Both the position numbers and the translations under genes were made by a program. DNA of 64,000 nt, from positions 310,001 to 374,000 of the forward strand of contig NZ_JAIGNJ010000003.1 of NCBI RefSeq assembly GCF_019711415.1, in the 5' to 3' direction. The notes beneath the pieces are model-generated. The model had not been told where the DNA came from. It did no database searches and saw only the letters and a list, made by a program, of their open reading frames with translations. The stretch comes from Qipengyuania vesicularis. GTDB taxonomy: Bacteria; Pseudomonadota; Alphaproteobacteria; Sphingomonadales; Sphingomonadaceae. Shown here piece after piece: positions 28,513-38,004 of this stretch; the first letter of the stretch is position 1; every line of letters starts with the position of its first letter.

Positions 28513-29853
28513 TCAGCGGCTGAGGGATATGCTGGCCAGCACGCCGCCCGCGCTGACGTCGCCCGCGATCCGCTCGCGCAGCTGGACATCGAAATCGACC
28601 CAGCCGCGATGGGCAACCGTATCCGTCTCATCGAAATGGAAGCGGATCGACAGGCCAGCACCCGCGCCGAGTGATCCTTCCTCGATCCGGCCCGTATCTA
28701 TGTCAGCTCTCGCTACGGCATAAGGGGTCAGCGACATGCCGTCTCCGATGGAGAATGCCCGACCATAGCGGGCCTCGGCGATCCCGTAGGTTACCTCGTT
28801 CTCGAACAGATATGAGACGTCGGAATAGACATGGAGATAGCTCCAGTTGCTGCGACCCAGTTCCGGCTCGACACCCTCGCTCGCTGAGAATGCGCCGCGC
28901 AGTGACCAGTCTTCGAGGCCCTGCGCGTCGAGACCGACCAGCCGGCTACCCTCGATGTTGAGATTGACCTTCGAGAAGGGCTTGTAGCGCGCCCCGACCC
29001 AGCCCTGCATTGCATTCCCGATAATAGCGTCGTCGCCGAGAAACTCGGAATGAAACGCGCGCACGAACAGGTTGAACGGCCGTCCATTGCGCCAGCCGCC
29101 GATCCGGCGCGAGAATTCGAGGCCCGACTGGAGCACCTCCTGATCGCCCAGTGGCGCGATCCCGTCAGGTCGCCCCGAGGAGCTGTAACTGGCCTGCCCG
29201 GCGATGGCCCAGCGCCGCCGCAACTCGCGAACCTCGCGACGGATATGTTCGCGCTGCGCTTCATCGAGGGGCTCCGGCTCGGATTCATCGAGCGCAAGGC
29301 CTGTTGCGAACAGGGTTGTCGCGCGATCATCCATACCGCGCCGCTTCGCGCTATAGGCCGCGTCCAGCGCCGGTTGCCGCGTGAAGCTAGCGTGCAGGTT
29401 CTTGTCATCGAGAATACGCTGGGCCGTTGCATCGTCCCCTGTGGCAATCGCGACCATCGCCCAGTCGAGCGAGTGGTCGATATCGAGACCTGGGTCCGCA
29501 TCCGCCTGCGCAAGCACCGCTCGCGCCTCTTCGACCAGGCCTGCACCGACGAGGGACAGCGTCTGAGCCCGCAAGTAGTAGCCTCGCTTTTCCGGATCTG
29601 TTTCGAACTTCGCTGCATGGGAAAACGCGTCGGCTGCATCGCGATTCTGTCCGAGCCTCGCCCGCGCCTCGGCGGCGAGCGCCCACCAGTTGGGATTCTC
29701 GGGATCACTCGCCAATGCAGCTTCCGCGCCCCGCGCCGCCTCGACATAGCGACCATCTTCGTAAGCCCCAAACGCGTCGTCCTGCACTTCTCGCGCCCAC
29801 ACAGACGTACTCGTGGCCATCGCCAGCGCGAGACCCCACGCAACCTTGCGCAT
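28513..29853 (-). CDS. Secreted TPR protein with predicted C-terminal beta-barrel
   Basis: A 446-residue protein with a Sec signal peptide (MRKVAWGLALAMATSTSVWA). Residues 25-200 are helical with TPR-like repeats (DDAFGAYEDGRYVEAARGAE, NRDAADAFSHAAKFETDPEK). From about residue 215 the sequence alternates as amphipathic beta-strands (QASYSSSGR, FNLFVRAFHSEF, GWVGARYKPFSKVNLNIEGS, YGIAEARYGRAF, VDFDVQLRERI), as in outer-membrane barrels. This TPR-plus-barrel plan recalls PgaA/NfrA-type export or phage N4 receptor proteins, but the barrel is short. It is probably an outer-membrane protein of unknown cargo. Single gene, minus strand. Confidence 0.6.
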   Translation of the reverse strand: MRKVAWGLALAMATSTSVWAREVQDDAFGAYEDGRYVEAARGAEAALASDPENPNWWALAAEARARLGQNRDAADAFSHAAKFETDPEKRGYYLRAQTLSLVGAGLVEEARAVLAQADADPGLDIDHSLDWAMVAIATGDDATAQRILDDKNLHASFTRQPALDAAYSAKRRGMDDRATTLFATGLALDESEPEPLDEAQREHIRREVRELRRRWAIAGQASYSSSGRPDGIAPLGDQEVLQSGLEFSRRIGGWRNGRPFNLFVRAFHSEFLGDDAIIGNAMQGWVGARYKPFSKVNLNIEGSRLVGLDAQGLEDWSLRGAFSASEGVEPELGRSNWSYLHVYSDVSYLFENEVTYGIAEARYGRAFSIGDGMSLTPYAVARADIDTGRIEEGSLGAGAGLSIRFHFDETDTVAHRGWVDFDVQLRERIAGDVSAGGVLASISLSR

Positions 29854-29956
29854 CTATTGCGACCCCTCCCGTTTGCACAGGAGCGTGGCCCAAGCATGCG
29901 CGATGCGCAAGTGGTTGATTCGATGATGTTTGATGCAGTTTCCGGTAGGGGACTGT

Positions 29957-30043
29957 TGGTGCGGTCGAGAAGACTCGAACTTCCACGGCCTTGCGGCCAC
30001 AACGACCTCAACGTTGCGCGTCTACCAGTTCCGCCACGACCGC
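29957..30043 (-). tRNA. tRNA-Leu (anticodon GAG)
   Basis: The minus strand folds as a class II tRNA. The acceptor stem is GCGGTCG / CGACCGC, the anticodon stem CAACG / CGTTG carries loop TTGAGGT with anticodon GAG, there is a long variable arm (GGCCGCAAGGCC), and the T loop is TTCGAGT on a GGAAG/CTTCT stem. The discriminator is A and CCA is encoded in the DNA (29959-29957). Reads CUC and, by wobble, CUU leucine codons. It stands alone, with no neighbouring tRNA. Confidence 0.97.
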
Positions 30044-30160
30044 ACACAGTCTGCATCGGAAGCGAATCTCGATAAGGAGATCGGCTGCTCCCGCCGGTAG
30101 GAGCGCGCCCCTAGCAGCGAGCCATGAACGCGGCAAGCACCAATTTTTTAGGCACGCGGA

Positions 30161-31081
30161 TTAGAGCGGGGCCCAGCCCACATCGGCATAGACCGCATTG
30201 CGCGGCACATCGGTGCGGACCTCGTCGATCGGCACGGTTTCGCCCGGGGCGATCGTCGGCTGCGGCGGCTGGACCACCCAGCTGTAGACCTGGTCCTCGC
30301 GCTCGTTGAGCATGACGATAAGCACCGGGGGAAGCCGCCGCGTCTCGCGCGAATTATTCGTCACCTCGACCCTTGCGGTGAACATCCAGGTGTCGTTTTC
30401 GAGCTGGCGCCAGCGCTGCGTATCCTGCGGGAAGGCGAGAGAGAGGTCAGGCGGCACGGCGCCAAAGAGCGGCTTTTCGACCGGCCACCAATTGGGCGTT
30501 CCGTAACGCTGGATTGCAAAGATGCCGCCCACGGCCAGGAGCGCGAAGATCGCCGCAGCCCAGGTCCAGATCTTGAGCCAGTTGCGACGAGGCCGGAACG
30601 GCGGGGAATGGTCGAAGCTGGATACGAGGTCGTCCTCGTGTACCTCGCCGTCGAAATTGGGTTCCGCCTGCGGGACTGGCTGCTCATCGAAGGACGGCGG
30701 ACGCGTCTCGTCGAAGTCCGGTGCCCGCTCGCGTGGCGTCTCATCCCCATCCGCGGAAGGCGGGACGATCGAGCGACGACGTCCGGGGATGGCCGGGGCC
30801 TCCGGCGCGTTTTCCTCAGGAGCCCCTGCAAATCCTTCGGCTGCCTGCGGCTCAGCGTAGTCCTGCTCGACGGGAGGAGGCGGTGGTGGCGGAGGAGGAG
30901 GAGGTGGCGCTGGCGGCGGCGGAGAGGCAGCGGCTTCGCTCGCGACGACGCCCTCTGCGCTTGCCCCGTCCTGGAACCACGAGTGCTTGCACTTGGCGCA
31001 GCGTACCGTCCGCCCATCGACACCGATGGCGTTGTCGGGGACGACATAGCGCGTGCTGCAGGCCGGACAGGCGATAATCAT
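30161..31081 (-). CDS. Zinc-ribbon (MJ0042-type) membrane protein, DUF3426-like
   Basis: A 306-residue protein from the ATG at 31081 ([16 protein letters not shown]). Two CxxC pairs (CPAC at 5-8, CAKC near 28-31) form an MJ0042-type zinc ribbon. A run of prolines near residues 55-73 and an acidic, disordered stretch follow, then one membrane helix ([19 protein letters not shown]). The C-terminal domain ([36 protein letters not shown]) resembles DUF3426, predicted to be an extracytoplasmic beta-sandwich. Function unknown. It diverges from ftsE across 158 bases, a neighbourhood common in alphaproteobacteria, which hints at a division or envelope role (inference). Confidence 0.82.
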   Translation of the reverse strand: MIIACPACSTRYVVPDNAIGVDGRTVRCAKCKHSWFQDGASAEGVVASEAAASPPPPAPPPPPPPPPPPPVEQDYAEPQAAEGFAGAPEENAPEAPAIPGRRRSIVPPSADGDETPRERAPDFDETRPPSFDEQPVPQAEPNFDGEVHEDDLVSSFDHSPPFRPRRNWLKIWTWAAAIFALLAVGGIFAIQRYGTPNWWPVEKPLFGAVPPDLSLAFPQDTQRWRQLENDTWMFTARVEVTNNSRETRRLPPVLIVMLNEREDQVYSWVVQPPQPTIAPGETVPIDEVRTDVPRNAVYADVGWAPL

Positions 31082-31239
31082 GGTGAAAGCTGGCTTACCC
31101 AGCCACACGAATCTCGACAAGCGGCGTAGCTGTGCGCGAAAGGCTGGGACCACTTTTTTCCCCAGCGAAGGCCCGTTATAGGCGCAAATCGTACGATGGC
31201 GTCAGCATTTCCCTTCGAAACCACCCCGGTCCGGGCCAA

Positions 31240-31974
31240 ATGAGCGCGCCCGAACAGGAGATCGTGCAGTTCGACAATGTCGGCCTGCGCTATGGAACCG
31301 AGCGCGAAGTGCTGTCGAACGTCTCCTTCTCGCTGTTCTCCAGCCGCTTCTACTTTCTCACCGGTGCGAGCGGTGCGGGCAAGACCTCGCTGCTCAAGCT
31401 GCTCTACCTCGCCCAGCGCCCTTCGCGTGGTGCGATCCGCATGTTCGGTCGCGACGTCATCACGCTGCCGCGCGACAAGCTGCCCGCCTATCGCCGCCGG
31501 ATGGGTGTGGTGTTCCAGGATTTCCGCCTCGTCGATCACCTTTCTGCGTTCGACAATATCGCATTGCCACTGCGCGTCTCGGGAGTGCGGGAAGCGGATC
31601 TGCGCGAACCCGTATCCGACATGCTCGAATGGGTCGGCCTCGCCCATCGCGCCGAGGCTCGCCCAGCAACGCTTTCGGGCGGCGAGCAGCAGCGTGTTGC
31701 CATTGCCCGGGCCGTGATCGGGCGGCCGGAAATTCTCATCGCCGACGAACCGACCGGAAACGTCGACCCCGAAATGGCGGTCAAACTTCTGCGGCTGTTC
31801 GAGGCGCTCAACCGTCTCGGCACGACGGTGGTGGTGGCAACGCACGACATCCAGCTGCTACGCAAGGTGCCCGACAGCATGATCATGCGGTTGTCGAAAG
31901 GCATGCTGTCCGATCCGACGGGCGCGCTCAAATATCCGCCGCGGCGCGAATCCGGTGCTGGAGGCAATACGTGA
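31240..31974 (+). CDS. ftsE: Cell division ATP-binding protein FtsE
   Basis: ATPase of the FtsEX complex, which couples divisome assembly to activation of septal peptidoglycan hydrolases. The ATG at 31240 ([19 protein letters not shown]) gives 244 residues. The ABC elements are complete: Walker [11 protein letters not shown]-loop [19 protein letters not shown], signature [14 protein letters not shown], Walker [13 protein letters not shown] and the switch histidine in ATHD. No strong ribosome site is visible before the ATG. The stop overlaps the GTG start of ftsX (GTGA, 31971-31974). Confidence 0.96.
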   Translation: MSAPEQEIVQFDNVGLRYGTEREVLSNVSFSLFSSRFYFLTGASGAGKTSLLKLLYLAQRPSRGAIRMFGRDVITLPRDKLPAYRRRMGVVFQDFRLVDHLSAFDNIALPLRVSGVREADLREPVSDMLEWVGLAHRAEARPATLSGGEQQRVAIARAVIGRPEILIADEPTGNVDPEMAVKLLRLFEALNRLGTTVVVATHDIQLLRKVPDSMIMRLSKGMLSDPTGALKYPPRRESGAGGNT

Positions 31975-32903
31975 AGCGCCCTCCGACAATCGGACGCGCC
32001 GTCGATCGCGGGCTCGCGCCTTTCCGCGGTCGCCGCGCTGCCCGGCTCCTGCCGCAGACGCGCCTTGGCGGGCCGATGCCCTGGGTCATCGCGATCATGG
32101 TCGCTCTGACCGTGGTCGCGGCAAGCGGCGCCCTGTCGCTGTCGAATATGGTCTCCACCGCGCGCGGCGAACTGGCCGGCACCGCGACCGTCCAGGTGGT
32201 CGAGCCCGATCCCGAGCTGCGGCAGGAACAGGTGGAGGCAGTCGGCGACGTGCTCGGGCGCGATCCCGCAGTGGCCGGTTTTCGCATAGTGCCGCAGGAA
32301 GATATTGCCGAGCTTCTCGAACCGTGGCTCGGATCGGGCGAGGAGATCGAAGGCGTTCCGATTCCCGCGCTGATCGATGTCGAGATGCGCAAGGCCGACG
32401 ATGGCGAAGCACTCGCCCGGATTGAGAATGCCTTGCGCGAAATTGCGCCACGCGCCCGCATCGACGCGCAATCGGTCTGGCTGGCCCCCGTGCTTTCCGC
32501 CCTCTCTGCGCTGAAAATCACCGCATTGGCGCTCATCGCGATGCTCGCTTTCGTGGGCGCAGCTGCGGTCTGGCTGGCAGCCCGCAACGCCCTGGGCGGC
32601 AATCGCGACACGATCGAGATCGTCCATCTGCTCGGGGGTAGCGATGACCAGATCGCGCGTATCTTCCAGCGCTCCATCCTGCTCGACGCGGCGGTCGGTG
32701 GCGTACTGGGGCTTGTTATTGGCGTGGCGGCGATGAGCTTTCTCGGCAGCCAGTTTGCCGCCCTTCAGTCCGGGATGGTTGCGGGAGGGTCACTGCTTGC
32801 GGTGGATTGGGTGCTGATCCTGCTCGTCCCACTTTTCGCGATTGCAATTGCCGTCTACACCGCCCGCATGACCGTGCTTTCATCCTTGCGGAAAACGCTG
32901 TGA
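31971..32903 (+). CDS. ftsX: Cell division protein FtsX
   Basis: Permease-like partner of FtsE. The start is GTG 31971, overlapping the ftsE stop and preceded by GGAGG at 6-base spacing, giving 310 residues; the frame stays open further upstream inside ftsE, but that part is not FtsX-like. After a basic N-terminus come TM1 ([20 protein letters not shown]), a periplasmic domain of about 110 residues and three more membrane helices ([20 protein letters not shown] and two near the C-terminus), the FtsX topology. Sequence conservation in FtsX is low, so the call leans on topology and on ftsE. The stop overlaps the next GTG (32900-32903). Confidence 0.92.
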   Translation: MKRPPTIGRAVDRGLAPFRGRRAARLLPQTRLGGPMPWVIAIMVALTVVAASGALSLSNMVSTARGELAGTATVQVVEPDPELRQEQVEAVGDVLGRDPAVAGFRIVPQEDIAELLEPWLGSGEEIEGVPIPALIDVEMRKADDGEALARIENALREIAPRARIDAQSVWLAPVLSALSALKITALALIAMLAFVGAAAVWLAARNALGGNRDTIEIVHLLGGSDDQIARIFQRSILLDAAVGGVLGLVIGVAAMSFLGSQFAALQSGMVAGGSLLAVDWVLILLVPLFAIAIAVYTARMTVLSSLRKTL

Positions 32904-33499
32904 TCCTGCGCCTGCTTGCCGCCATCTTCCTGGTCTACGCTTTCGGCTTCATCGGTTTCGCGATGACGCTGCCGGGCCCGGCTGCGAAGACCACGACCGA
33001 CGCGGTGATCGTGCTTACCGGCGGGCCCGGCCGCATCGCGCGCGGGCTCGAAGTGGTCGAGCAGGGCCTCGCGCGGGAAATGTTCGTCTCCGGCGTCGAC
33101 CCGGAGGTCAAACCTGCCGAATTCGCCGAAGAATTCGAGGTGTCCCGCCGCATGATGAATTGCTGCGTCACGCTGGGCTACCTCGCGGTCGATACGCGAA
33201 GCAATGCCGGCGAAGTGGCGCAGTGGATGAAGGAGAAGGAATTCGACTCCGCTCGTCTGGTCACCACAAACTGGCACATGGCGCGGGCCTATTCGGAAGT
33301 GGCGAGCTCGCTGCCGGAAGGCACGACCCTGATACGCGACGCTGTGGGGGCGCATCCCGACCTTGCAACGCTGTTCCTCGAATATAACAAGTTGTTGGCC
33401 TCCGAGGTCTCGCAGGGCGTGCCGGACAATCAGGCCGATGGAGAGGCTGAGGCGTCAGCCGAAGAAATGCCGGACCAGATGGATGCTCCTGCTTCGTAA
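32900..33499 (+). CDS. YdcF/SanA-family (DUF218) membrane protein
   Basis: A 199-residue protein from GTG 32900, overlapping the ftsX stop (GTGA). An N-terminal membrane helix (LRLLAAIFLVYAFGFIGFAM) anchors a DUF218 domain: DAVIVLTGGPGRIARGLEVV, LFVSG-like MFVSGVDPEV, NAGEVAQWM and RLVTTNWHMARA. The domain follows the anchor and is probably extracytoplasmic. DUF218 proteins (ElyC, SanA, YdcF) affect envelope integrity and peptidoglycan-precursor use, though their chemistry is unclear. The tail is acidic (EAEASAEEMPDQMD). It is translated with ftsEX and overlaps plsC by 17 bases. Confidence 0.85.
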   Translation: MILRLLAAIFLVYAFGFIGFAMTLPGPAAKTTTDAVIVLTGGPGRIARGLEVVEQGLAREMFVSGVDPEVKPAEFAEEFEVSRRMMNCCVTLGYLAVDTRSNAGEVAQWMKEKEFDSARLVTTNWHMARAYSEVASSLPEGTTLIRDAVGAHPDLATLFLEYNKLLASEVSQGVPDNQADGEAEASAEEMPDQMDAPAS

Positions 33500-34163
33500 C
33501 CTCCTGTTCTATCCGCTTTTCTATCTCGGCTCCTTCCTGATCACGGCGGCGTCGCTCGCCAGCGCGCCCTTCTCGCTCGCAGCTTTCCGCAGACGGGTTC
33601 GCGATTGGGGCCGGTGGCAGCGCTGGTGCCTGAAACATTTTATCGGCGCAGACCTGGTCATCGAGGGTAAGCCACAGGAAGAACCGGTTCTCTACGCCAT
33701 AAAACACGAGAGTTTCTTCGAGGCGATCGATGCCCCGGCGCTGCTCGGCGCGCCCTCGGTCTTCGCGAAGAAGGAGCTTTTCGCGATACCCGGCTGGGGC
33801 CACGCGGCGCTTGCTTACGGGCTGATCCCGGTTGCGCGTGACCAAGGCGCCAGGATGCTCATGGCGATGATCCGAAGCGCGAAGAGGATGGTGGCGGATG
33901 GTCGCCCTCTGGTCATCTTCCCCGAAGGAACGCGCGTGCCGCACGGGGAACGACGGCCGCTGCAGGCCGGCTTTGCAGGCCTCTACAAGATGCTTGGCCT
34001 GCCGGTCGTGCCCGTCGCCGTGCGCAGCGGGCCGGTCTACCATCACTGGCTCAAGCGGCCCGGCACGATCACCTACCGGTTCGGGGAACCGATCCCGCCT
34101 GGCCTGCCGCGTGCCGAGGTCGAGCAGCGCGTAGTCGACGAAATCAACGCGCTCAATTCGTAG
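33483..34163 (+). CDS. plsC: 1-acyl-sn-glycerol-3-phosphate acyltransferase
   Basis: Acylates lysophosphatidic acid to phosphatidic acid at the inner membrane. The ATG at 33483 (MLLLRNLLFYPLFYLGSF) gives 226 residues and overlaps the end of the YdcF-like gene. An N-terminal hydrophobic segment is followed by acyltransferase blocks: block I is KHESFFEAID (KH-x4-D-type, here HESFFE) where most enzymes have NHxxxxD, block II includes KKELFAIPGWG, block III FPEGTRVPHG, and block IV VPVAVRSG. The HxxxxE variant (Glu for Asp) at block I is common in alphaproteobacterial homologues as far as I recall. Last gene of the ftsEX run. Confidence 0.88.
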   Translation: MLLLRNLLFYPLFYLGSFLITAASLASAPFSLAAFRRRVRDWGRWQRWCLKHFIGADLVIEGKPQEEPVLYAIKHESFFEAIDAPALLGAPSVFAKKELFAIPGWGHAALAYGLIPVARDQGARMLMAMIRSAKRMVADGRPLVIFPEGTRVPHGERRPLQAGFAGLYKMLGLPVVPVAVRSGPVYHHWLKRPGTITYRFGEPIPPGLPRAEVEQRVVDEINALNS

Positions 34164-34165
34164 CG

Positions 34166-35071
34166 CTAGTGATCCTTCCGCCCGAAGTCAGGGCGATTGT
34201 CGTCCTGTCCTTCTTCGATCACCTCGCGGCGAATGGCGCGGGTACGCGTGAAGAGATCGAACAGCTTATCGCCATCGCCCGTACGGATCGCGCGCTGGAG
34301 TGCCGTGAGGTCCTCGGTAAACCGCCCCAGCACCTCGAGCACTGCCTCGCGATTGGTCAGGAAGACATCGCGCCACATGGTCGGATCGGAGGCGGCAATA
34401 CGGGTGAAATCGCGAAAACCGCCGGCGGAATATTTGATGACTTCGCTGCGGGTCACATCCTCAAGGTCCGACGCTGTGCCGACGATGGTGTAGGCAATCA
34501 GGTGCGGCAGATGGCTGGTCACGGCGAGGACGAGGTCGTGATGCGCGGCATCCATTACCTCGACCTTTGCGCCGAGCGCTTCCCAGAAGGCGGAAAGGCG
34601 TGAAACCGCCTCGCGGTCGGCGTCTTCGGCAGGCGTCAGGATACACCAGCGATGGCGGAACAGTTCGGCGAAGCCCGCATCGGGTCCGCTCTTCTCGGTC
34701 CCGGCCACGGGATGCGCCGGAATGACCTGCGCGCCGGGCAGCGCCTTGGCCAAAGCCCGTGCGACATGCGCCTTCGAGGAGCCGACATCGCTTACTATCG
34801 CACCCTCGGGCAGGCTCGAGGCGATGGCATGGCCCGCCTCTTCCATCGCACCCACGGGTACGCAGAGGATCACCAGATCTGCTTCGGCAACCGCCTCCCC
34901 GGCAGTCTCGTATACACGCCCCACGAGGCCGCGTCCGGCTGCCCGCTCGCGCGTCTCGGGATCGTGATCCCAGCCGCTGGTAGCGACGTGAGGCAGTGTC
35001 TCTTGCACCCCGAGGCCCACGGAGCCGCCTATCAGGCCCAGCCCGATGATCGCGACATGCGAAATGGTCAT
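34166..35071 (-). CDS. tyrA: Prephenate/arogenate dehydrogenase
   Basis: NAD(P)-dependent oxidative decarboxylation of prephenate or arogenate in tyrosine synthesis. The 301-residue protein has the Rossmann motif [14 protein letters not shown] at the N-terminus, [34 protein letters not shown] with the catalytic-type histidine, and [11 protein letters not shown], all family hallmarks. There is no fused chorismate mutase domain. The ATG overlaps the hisC stop (ATGA, 35068-35071). Pairing with hisC, whose aminotransferases often also act on prephenate or aromatic keto acids, suggests an aromatic amino-acid unit (inference). Confidence 0.94.
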   Translation of the reverse strand: MTISHVAIIGLGLIGGSVGLGVQETLPHVATSGWDHDPETRERAAGRGLVGRVYETAGEAVAEADLVILCVPVGAMEEAGHAIASSLPEGAIVSDVGSSKAHVARALAKALPGAQVIPAHPVAGTEKSGPDAGFAELFRHRWCILTPAEDADREAVSRLSAFWEALGAKVEVMDAAHHDLVLAVTSHLPHLIAYTIVGTASDLEDVTRSEVIKYSAGGFRDFTRIAASDPTMWRDVFLTNREAVLEVLGRFTEDLTALQRAIRTGDGDKLFDLFTRTRAIRREVIEEGQDDNRPDFGRKDH

Positions 35072-36171
35072 CCGGCGCGCTCTGCCGCTTGTCTTAGAAT
35101 GGCTGCGATGTCGTCCATCTGCTCTGCCGTGCCGATCGTTATCCGCAGGCCATGCGGCAGTCCCTGACCGGGCAGGTGGCGCACGGCATAGCCCCCGTCA
35201 GCCAGCGCGCCCAACGCCGCCTCGGCCGTAAGCTTTCCCTCGAACAGGACCAGCAGGAAATTCGCCTTGCTCGGAACGGCGCGCAAGCCGTGGTTGCCCA
35301 TGCCCGCAATGGTTTCGGAAAAGCGCGCAAGCTCGCGGTTGTTGGCCTCTCGTGACTTGGCAACGAAATCCTGGTCGCCGAGGCCGGCAATCGCCGCTCT
35401 CTGGCCTGAATTCGTAACGTTAAAGGGCCCGCGAATGCGGTTGAGCGCATCGACGAGATGCGGCGCACCGGTCGCCCAGCCGATCCGCTCGCCCGCAAGC
35501 CCGTAGATCTTGGAAAAGGTCCGCGTGACGAGGACATTGTCGTGCGCCTCGGCCAGCGCCAACGCTCCATCATCCTCGCCCGCTTCGAGATATTCGCCAT
35601 AGGCCTGGTCGACGACCAAGAGGACATCCGACGGCAATCCGGCGTGCAGCCGCTCAATCTCCGCGCGAGGAAGGAAGGTGCCTGTCGGATTGTTGGGATT
35701 GGCGAGGAAGACGACGCGGGTGTTGTCCGTCACCGCGCCGAGCAACTGGTCAACGTCGGTGGCATAATCGACATCGGGGGCCTCGACGGGCGTCGCCCCG
35801 CAGCGCCGCGCTGCAATCTCGTAGACCACGAAAGAGAAGCGCGCGTAGAGCACCTCGTCGCCCGGTCCGGCGAAGCCTTGCGCCGCCAGGTTGAGCAACT
35901 CGTCGGAGCCCGTGCCGCAGACGATCCGCGCAGGATCGATCCCGTGAACTTCGCCTATCTTGGCGCGAAGGGCGTTGGCGTCGGGATCGGGATAGCGCGC
36001 GGGTCCTGCAGGCTCGGCCAGGGCAGCCAGCGCGGCCTCGCTGCAGCCGAGAGGGTTCTCGTTCGCAGAGAGCTTGACCAGCTCGCGCCCGTCTGCCCCC
36101 TTGCTCTTGCCGGGGACATAGGCGTGGATCTTTTCGATCCAGGGTTTCATCTGGGGAGCTTGCTTTGACAT
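35068..36171 (-). CDS. hisC: Histidinol-phosphate aminotransferase (class I/II PLP)
   Basis: A 367-residue fold-type I PLP aminotransferase. Visible are [19 protein letters not shown], the PLP-phosphate region [35 protein letters not shown] and the Schiff-base lysine in [16 protein letters not shown]; the end has [12 protein letters not shown]. These match HisC, which makes L-histidinol phosphate. In alphaproteobacteria a HisC next to tyrA can also serve aromatic amino acids, so dual specificity is possible. Upstream lies an extragenic palindrome pair shared with divergent metX. Confidence 0.92.
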   Translation of the reverse strand: MSKQAPQMKPWIEKIHAYVPGKSKGADGRELVKLSANENPLGCSEAALAALAEPAGPARYPDPDANALRAKIGEVHGIDPARIVCGTGSDELLNLAAQGFAGPGDEVLYARFSFVVYEIAARRCGATPVEAPDVDYATDVDQLLGAVTDNTRVVFLANPNNPTGTFLPRAEIERLHAGLPSDVLLVVDQAYGEYLEAGEDDGALALAEAHDNVLVTRTFSKIYGLAGERIGWATGAPHLVDALNRIRGPFNVTNSGQRAAIAGLGDQDFVAKSREANNRELARFSETIAGMGNHGLRAVPSKANFLLVLFEGKLTAEAALGALADGGYAVRHLPGQGLPHGLRITIGTAEQMDDIAAILRQAAERAG

Positions 36172-36200
36172 CTGCGCTTCGTCGCATGAAAGAAATACGG

Positions 36201-36271
36201 CCCTTCGACAAGCTCAGGGCGAACGGATAGAGAGCACACTCCTAAACCCGTTCGTGCTGAGCCTGTCGAAG
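36201..36271. repeat. Pair of inverted REP-like extragenic palindromes
   Basis: CTTCGACAAGCTCAGGGCGA (from 36203, continuing to ACGG at 36226) and, on the other strand, CTTCGACAGGCTCAGCACGA (36271 downward to CGGG at 36247) match at about 21 of 24 positions and face each other across 20 bases. Sequences of this type recur between genes in sphingomonad genomes as far as I recall. The pair lies between the divergent hisC and metX starts and could form a large cruciform or hairpin. No transposase is present nearby. Confidence 0.7.
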
Positions 36272-36301
36272 CACTGTTTTTTCTTTTGGACAAAGATTGG
36301 T

Positions 36302-37393
36302 TTGAGCGCGACCTCCCGGACAATCGAATTGCCCAACCCGCTCGCCCTCGATGGCGGGGGTGAGCTTGCGCAGGCGCGACTGGCCTACGAAACCTATGGC
36401 GAGCTCAACGACAACCGCTCCAACGCCATCCTGTTGTGCCACGCGCTGACCGGTGACCAATATGTCGCCTCCACCCACCCGGTGACGGGCAAGCCTGGAT
36501 GGTGGGAACGCATGGTCGGCCCCGGAAAGCCGATAGACACCGACCGCTTCCACGTCATCTGCGCGAATGTAATCGGCAGCTGCATGGGCTCGTCCGGCCC
36601 GGCCAGCGAAGCGCCCGACGGCACGCCCTATGCGATGCGCTTCCCGGTGATCACGATCCGCGACATGGTCCGTGCGCAGGTCGCACTCCTGGACGAACTG
36701 GGGATCGAGAAGGTCCACGCCGTCGTCGGCGGGTCGATGGGCGGGATGCAGGCGCTGAGCCTTGCCGCCAACTGGCCTGAGCGCGCTGCCCGCGTGCTCG
36801 TGATTGCCTCGACCAGCCGCCATTCGGCGCAGAATATCGCCTTCCACGAGCTTGGGCGGCAGGCGGTGATGGCCGATCCGAATTGGGCCCAGGGCAACTA
36901 TTACGCCACCGAGCTGCAGCCGGATAACGGCCTCGCGGTGGCGCGCATGGCGGCGCATATCACCTATCTGTCCGAAGAGGCGTTGACCGAGAAATTCGGC
37001 CGCAACTTGCAGGACCGTGACGCGAAGAGCTTCGGCTTCGATGCCGATTTCCAGGTCGAAAGCTACCTGCGCTACCAGGGCAGCGGCTTCACGCAGCGTT
37101 TCGATGCCAACAGCTATCTCTATATCACCCGGGCGATGGATTATTTCGACCTGGCCGAAGAGCATGGTGGCAAGCTGGCCGATGCCTTCGCGGGGACCGA
37201 GGCCCGCTTCTGCCTTGTCAGCTTCGACAGCGACTGGCTATATCCCACATCGGAGAGCCGTCATGTGGTGCGCGCTCTTAACGCGGCGGGCGCGGCGGTA
37301 AGCTTCGTCGAACTGTCGGCCCCGCATGGCCACGACAGCTTCCTGCTCGACGTGCCCGCGCTCGACCGCGTCGTGAAGGGGTTTCTCGGGTAA
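36302..37393 (+). CDS. metX: Homoserine O-acetyltransferase
   Basis: Transfers an acetyl (or succinyl) group to L-homoserine, the first committed step of methionine synthesis. The alpha/beta hydrolase shows the nucleophile Ser in [12 protein letters not shown], the Asp in [10 protein letters not shown] and the His in [11 protein letters not shown]. The start is uncertain: the TTG at 36302 ([18 protein letters not shown]) gives 363 residues and best fits the family N-terminus, whereas the GTG at 36254 lies inside the extragenic palindrome. The stop overlaps the metW ATG by one base. Whether the donor is acetyl- or succinyl-CoA cannot be read with certainty. Confidence 0.92.
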   Translation: MSATSRTIELPNPLALDGGGELAQARLAYETYGELNDNRSNAILLCHALTGDQYVASTHPVTGKPGWWERMVGPGKPIDTDRFHVICANVIGSCMGSSGPASEAPDGTPYAMRFPVITIRDMVRAQVALLDELGIEKVHAVVGGSMGGMQALSLAANWPERAARVLVIASTSRHSAQNIAFHELGRQAVMADPNWAQGNYYATELQPDNGLAVARMAAHITYLSEEALTEKFGRNLQDRDAKSFGFDADFQVESYLRYQGSGFTQRFDANSYLYITRAMDYFDLAEEHGGKLADAFAGTEARFCLVSFDSDWLYPTSESRHVVRALNAAGAAVSFVELSAPHGHDSFLLDVPALDRVVKGFLG

Positions 37394-38004
37394 TGCGCTT
37401 GTACACCCCCGCCACGAATTACGGCCTTAGGCCGGACCTCGCGGTCATCGCGAAGAGCATCGAGACCGAGTCTCGCGTCCTTGATATCGGATGCGGTGAT
37501 GGCGCGTTGATGGATGTGCTCGTGGAAAACCGCAGATGCGATGCGCGGGGCATGGAAATCGACGGTGCCTGCGTCGAGCGCTGTGTGGCGCAGGGGCTGT
37601 CGGTTGTGCAGGGCGATGCCAATCGCGACCTTGCCGATTATCCCGACAAGGGCTTCGATTACACGGTCCTCAGCCAGACTTTGCAGACGGCAACGCGACC
37701 GGACGAGATGCTAGACCAGCTGCTGAGGGTGGGCAGGCAGGCCTTCGTCAGCTTCCCGAATTTTGCCCACTGGCGTACGCGGGCGGCGCTGATGTTCGGT
37801 GGCAAGATGCCGGTGACGCGTGCGATTCCCGTGAGCTGGTACGAAACGCCCAATATCCACCACGTGACGGTGAAGGACTTTCGCGAACTGGCCCAGGAAA
37901 AGGGCGCGAAGATCGAGCGGGAATGGTTCTTCAGCAGCGGGCTGCCGGTGACGGCAGGAACCAACTGGCGCGCCGAATTCGCGGTCTTCCAGCTCAGCCG
38001 CTAG
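37393..38004 (+). CDS. metW: Methionine biosynthesis protein MetW
   Basis: A 203-residue class I SAM-dependent methyltransferase fold with motif I in RVLDIGCGDGALMDVL, acidic residue in GMEIDGACVERCVAQG and YTVLSQTLQTA. MetW occurs directly after metX in many proteobacteria and is reported to act with MetX as one functional acyltransferase unit. The start shares one base with the metX stop (TAATG). The 3' end overlaps the convergent DUF4126 gene by 11 bases. Confidence 0.93.
   Translation: MRLYTPATNYGLRPDLAVIAKSIETESRVLDIGCGDGALMDVLVENRRCDARGMEIDGACVERCVAQGLSVVQGDANRDLADYPDKGFDYTVLSQTLQTATRPDEMLDQLLRVGRQAFVSFPNFAHWRTRAALMFGGKMPVTRAIPVSWYETPNIHHVTVKDFRELAQEKGAKIEREWFFSSGLPVTAGTNWRAEFAVFQLSR

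Noticed and set aside
30087-30104. GCTCC/GGAGC hairpin as terminator of the zinc-ribbon gene
   Set aside because: Only 5 bp, no T-run in the needed direction; too weak to annotate.
36254-36301. metX starting at GTG 36254
   Set aside because: These codons belong to the extragenic palindrome and do not resemble MetX N-termini; the downstream TTG fits better.
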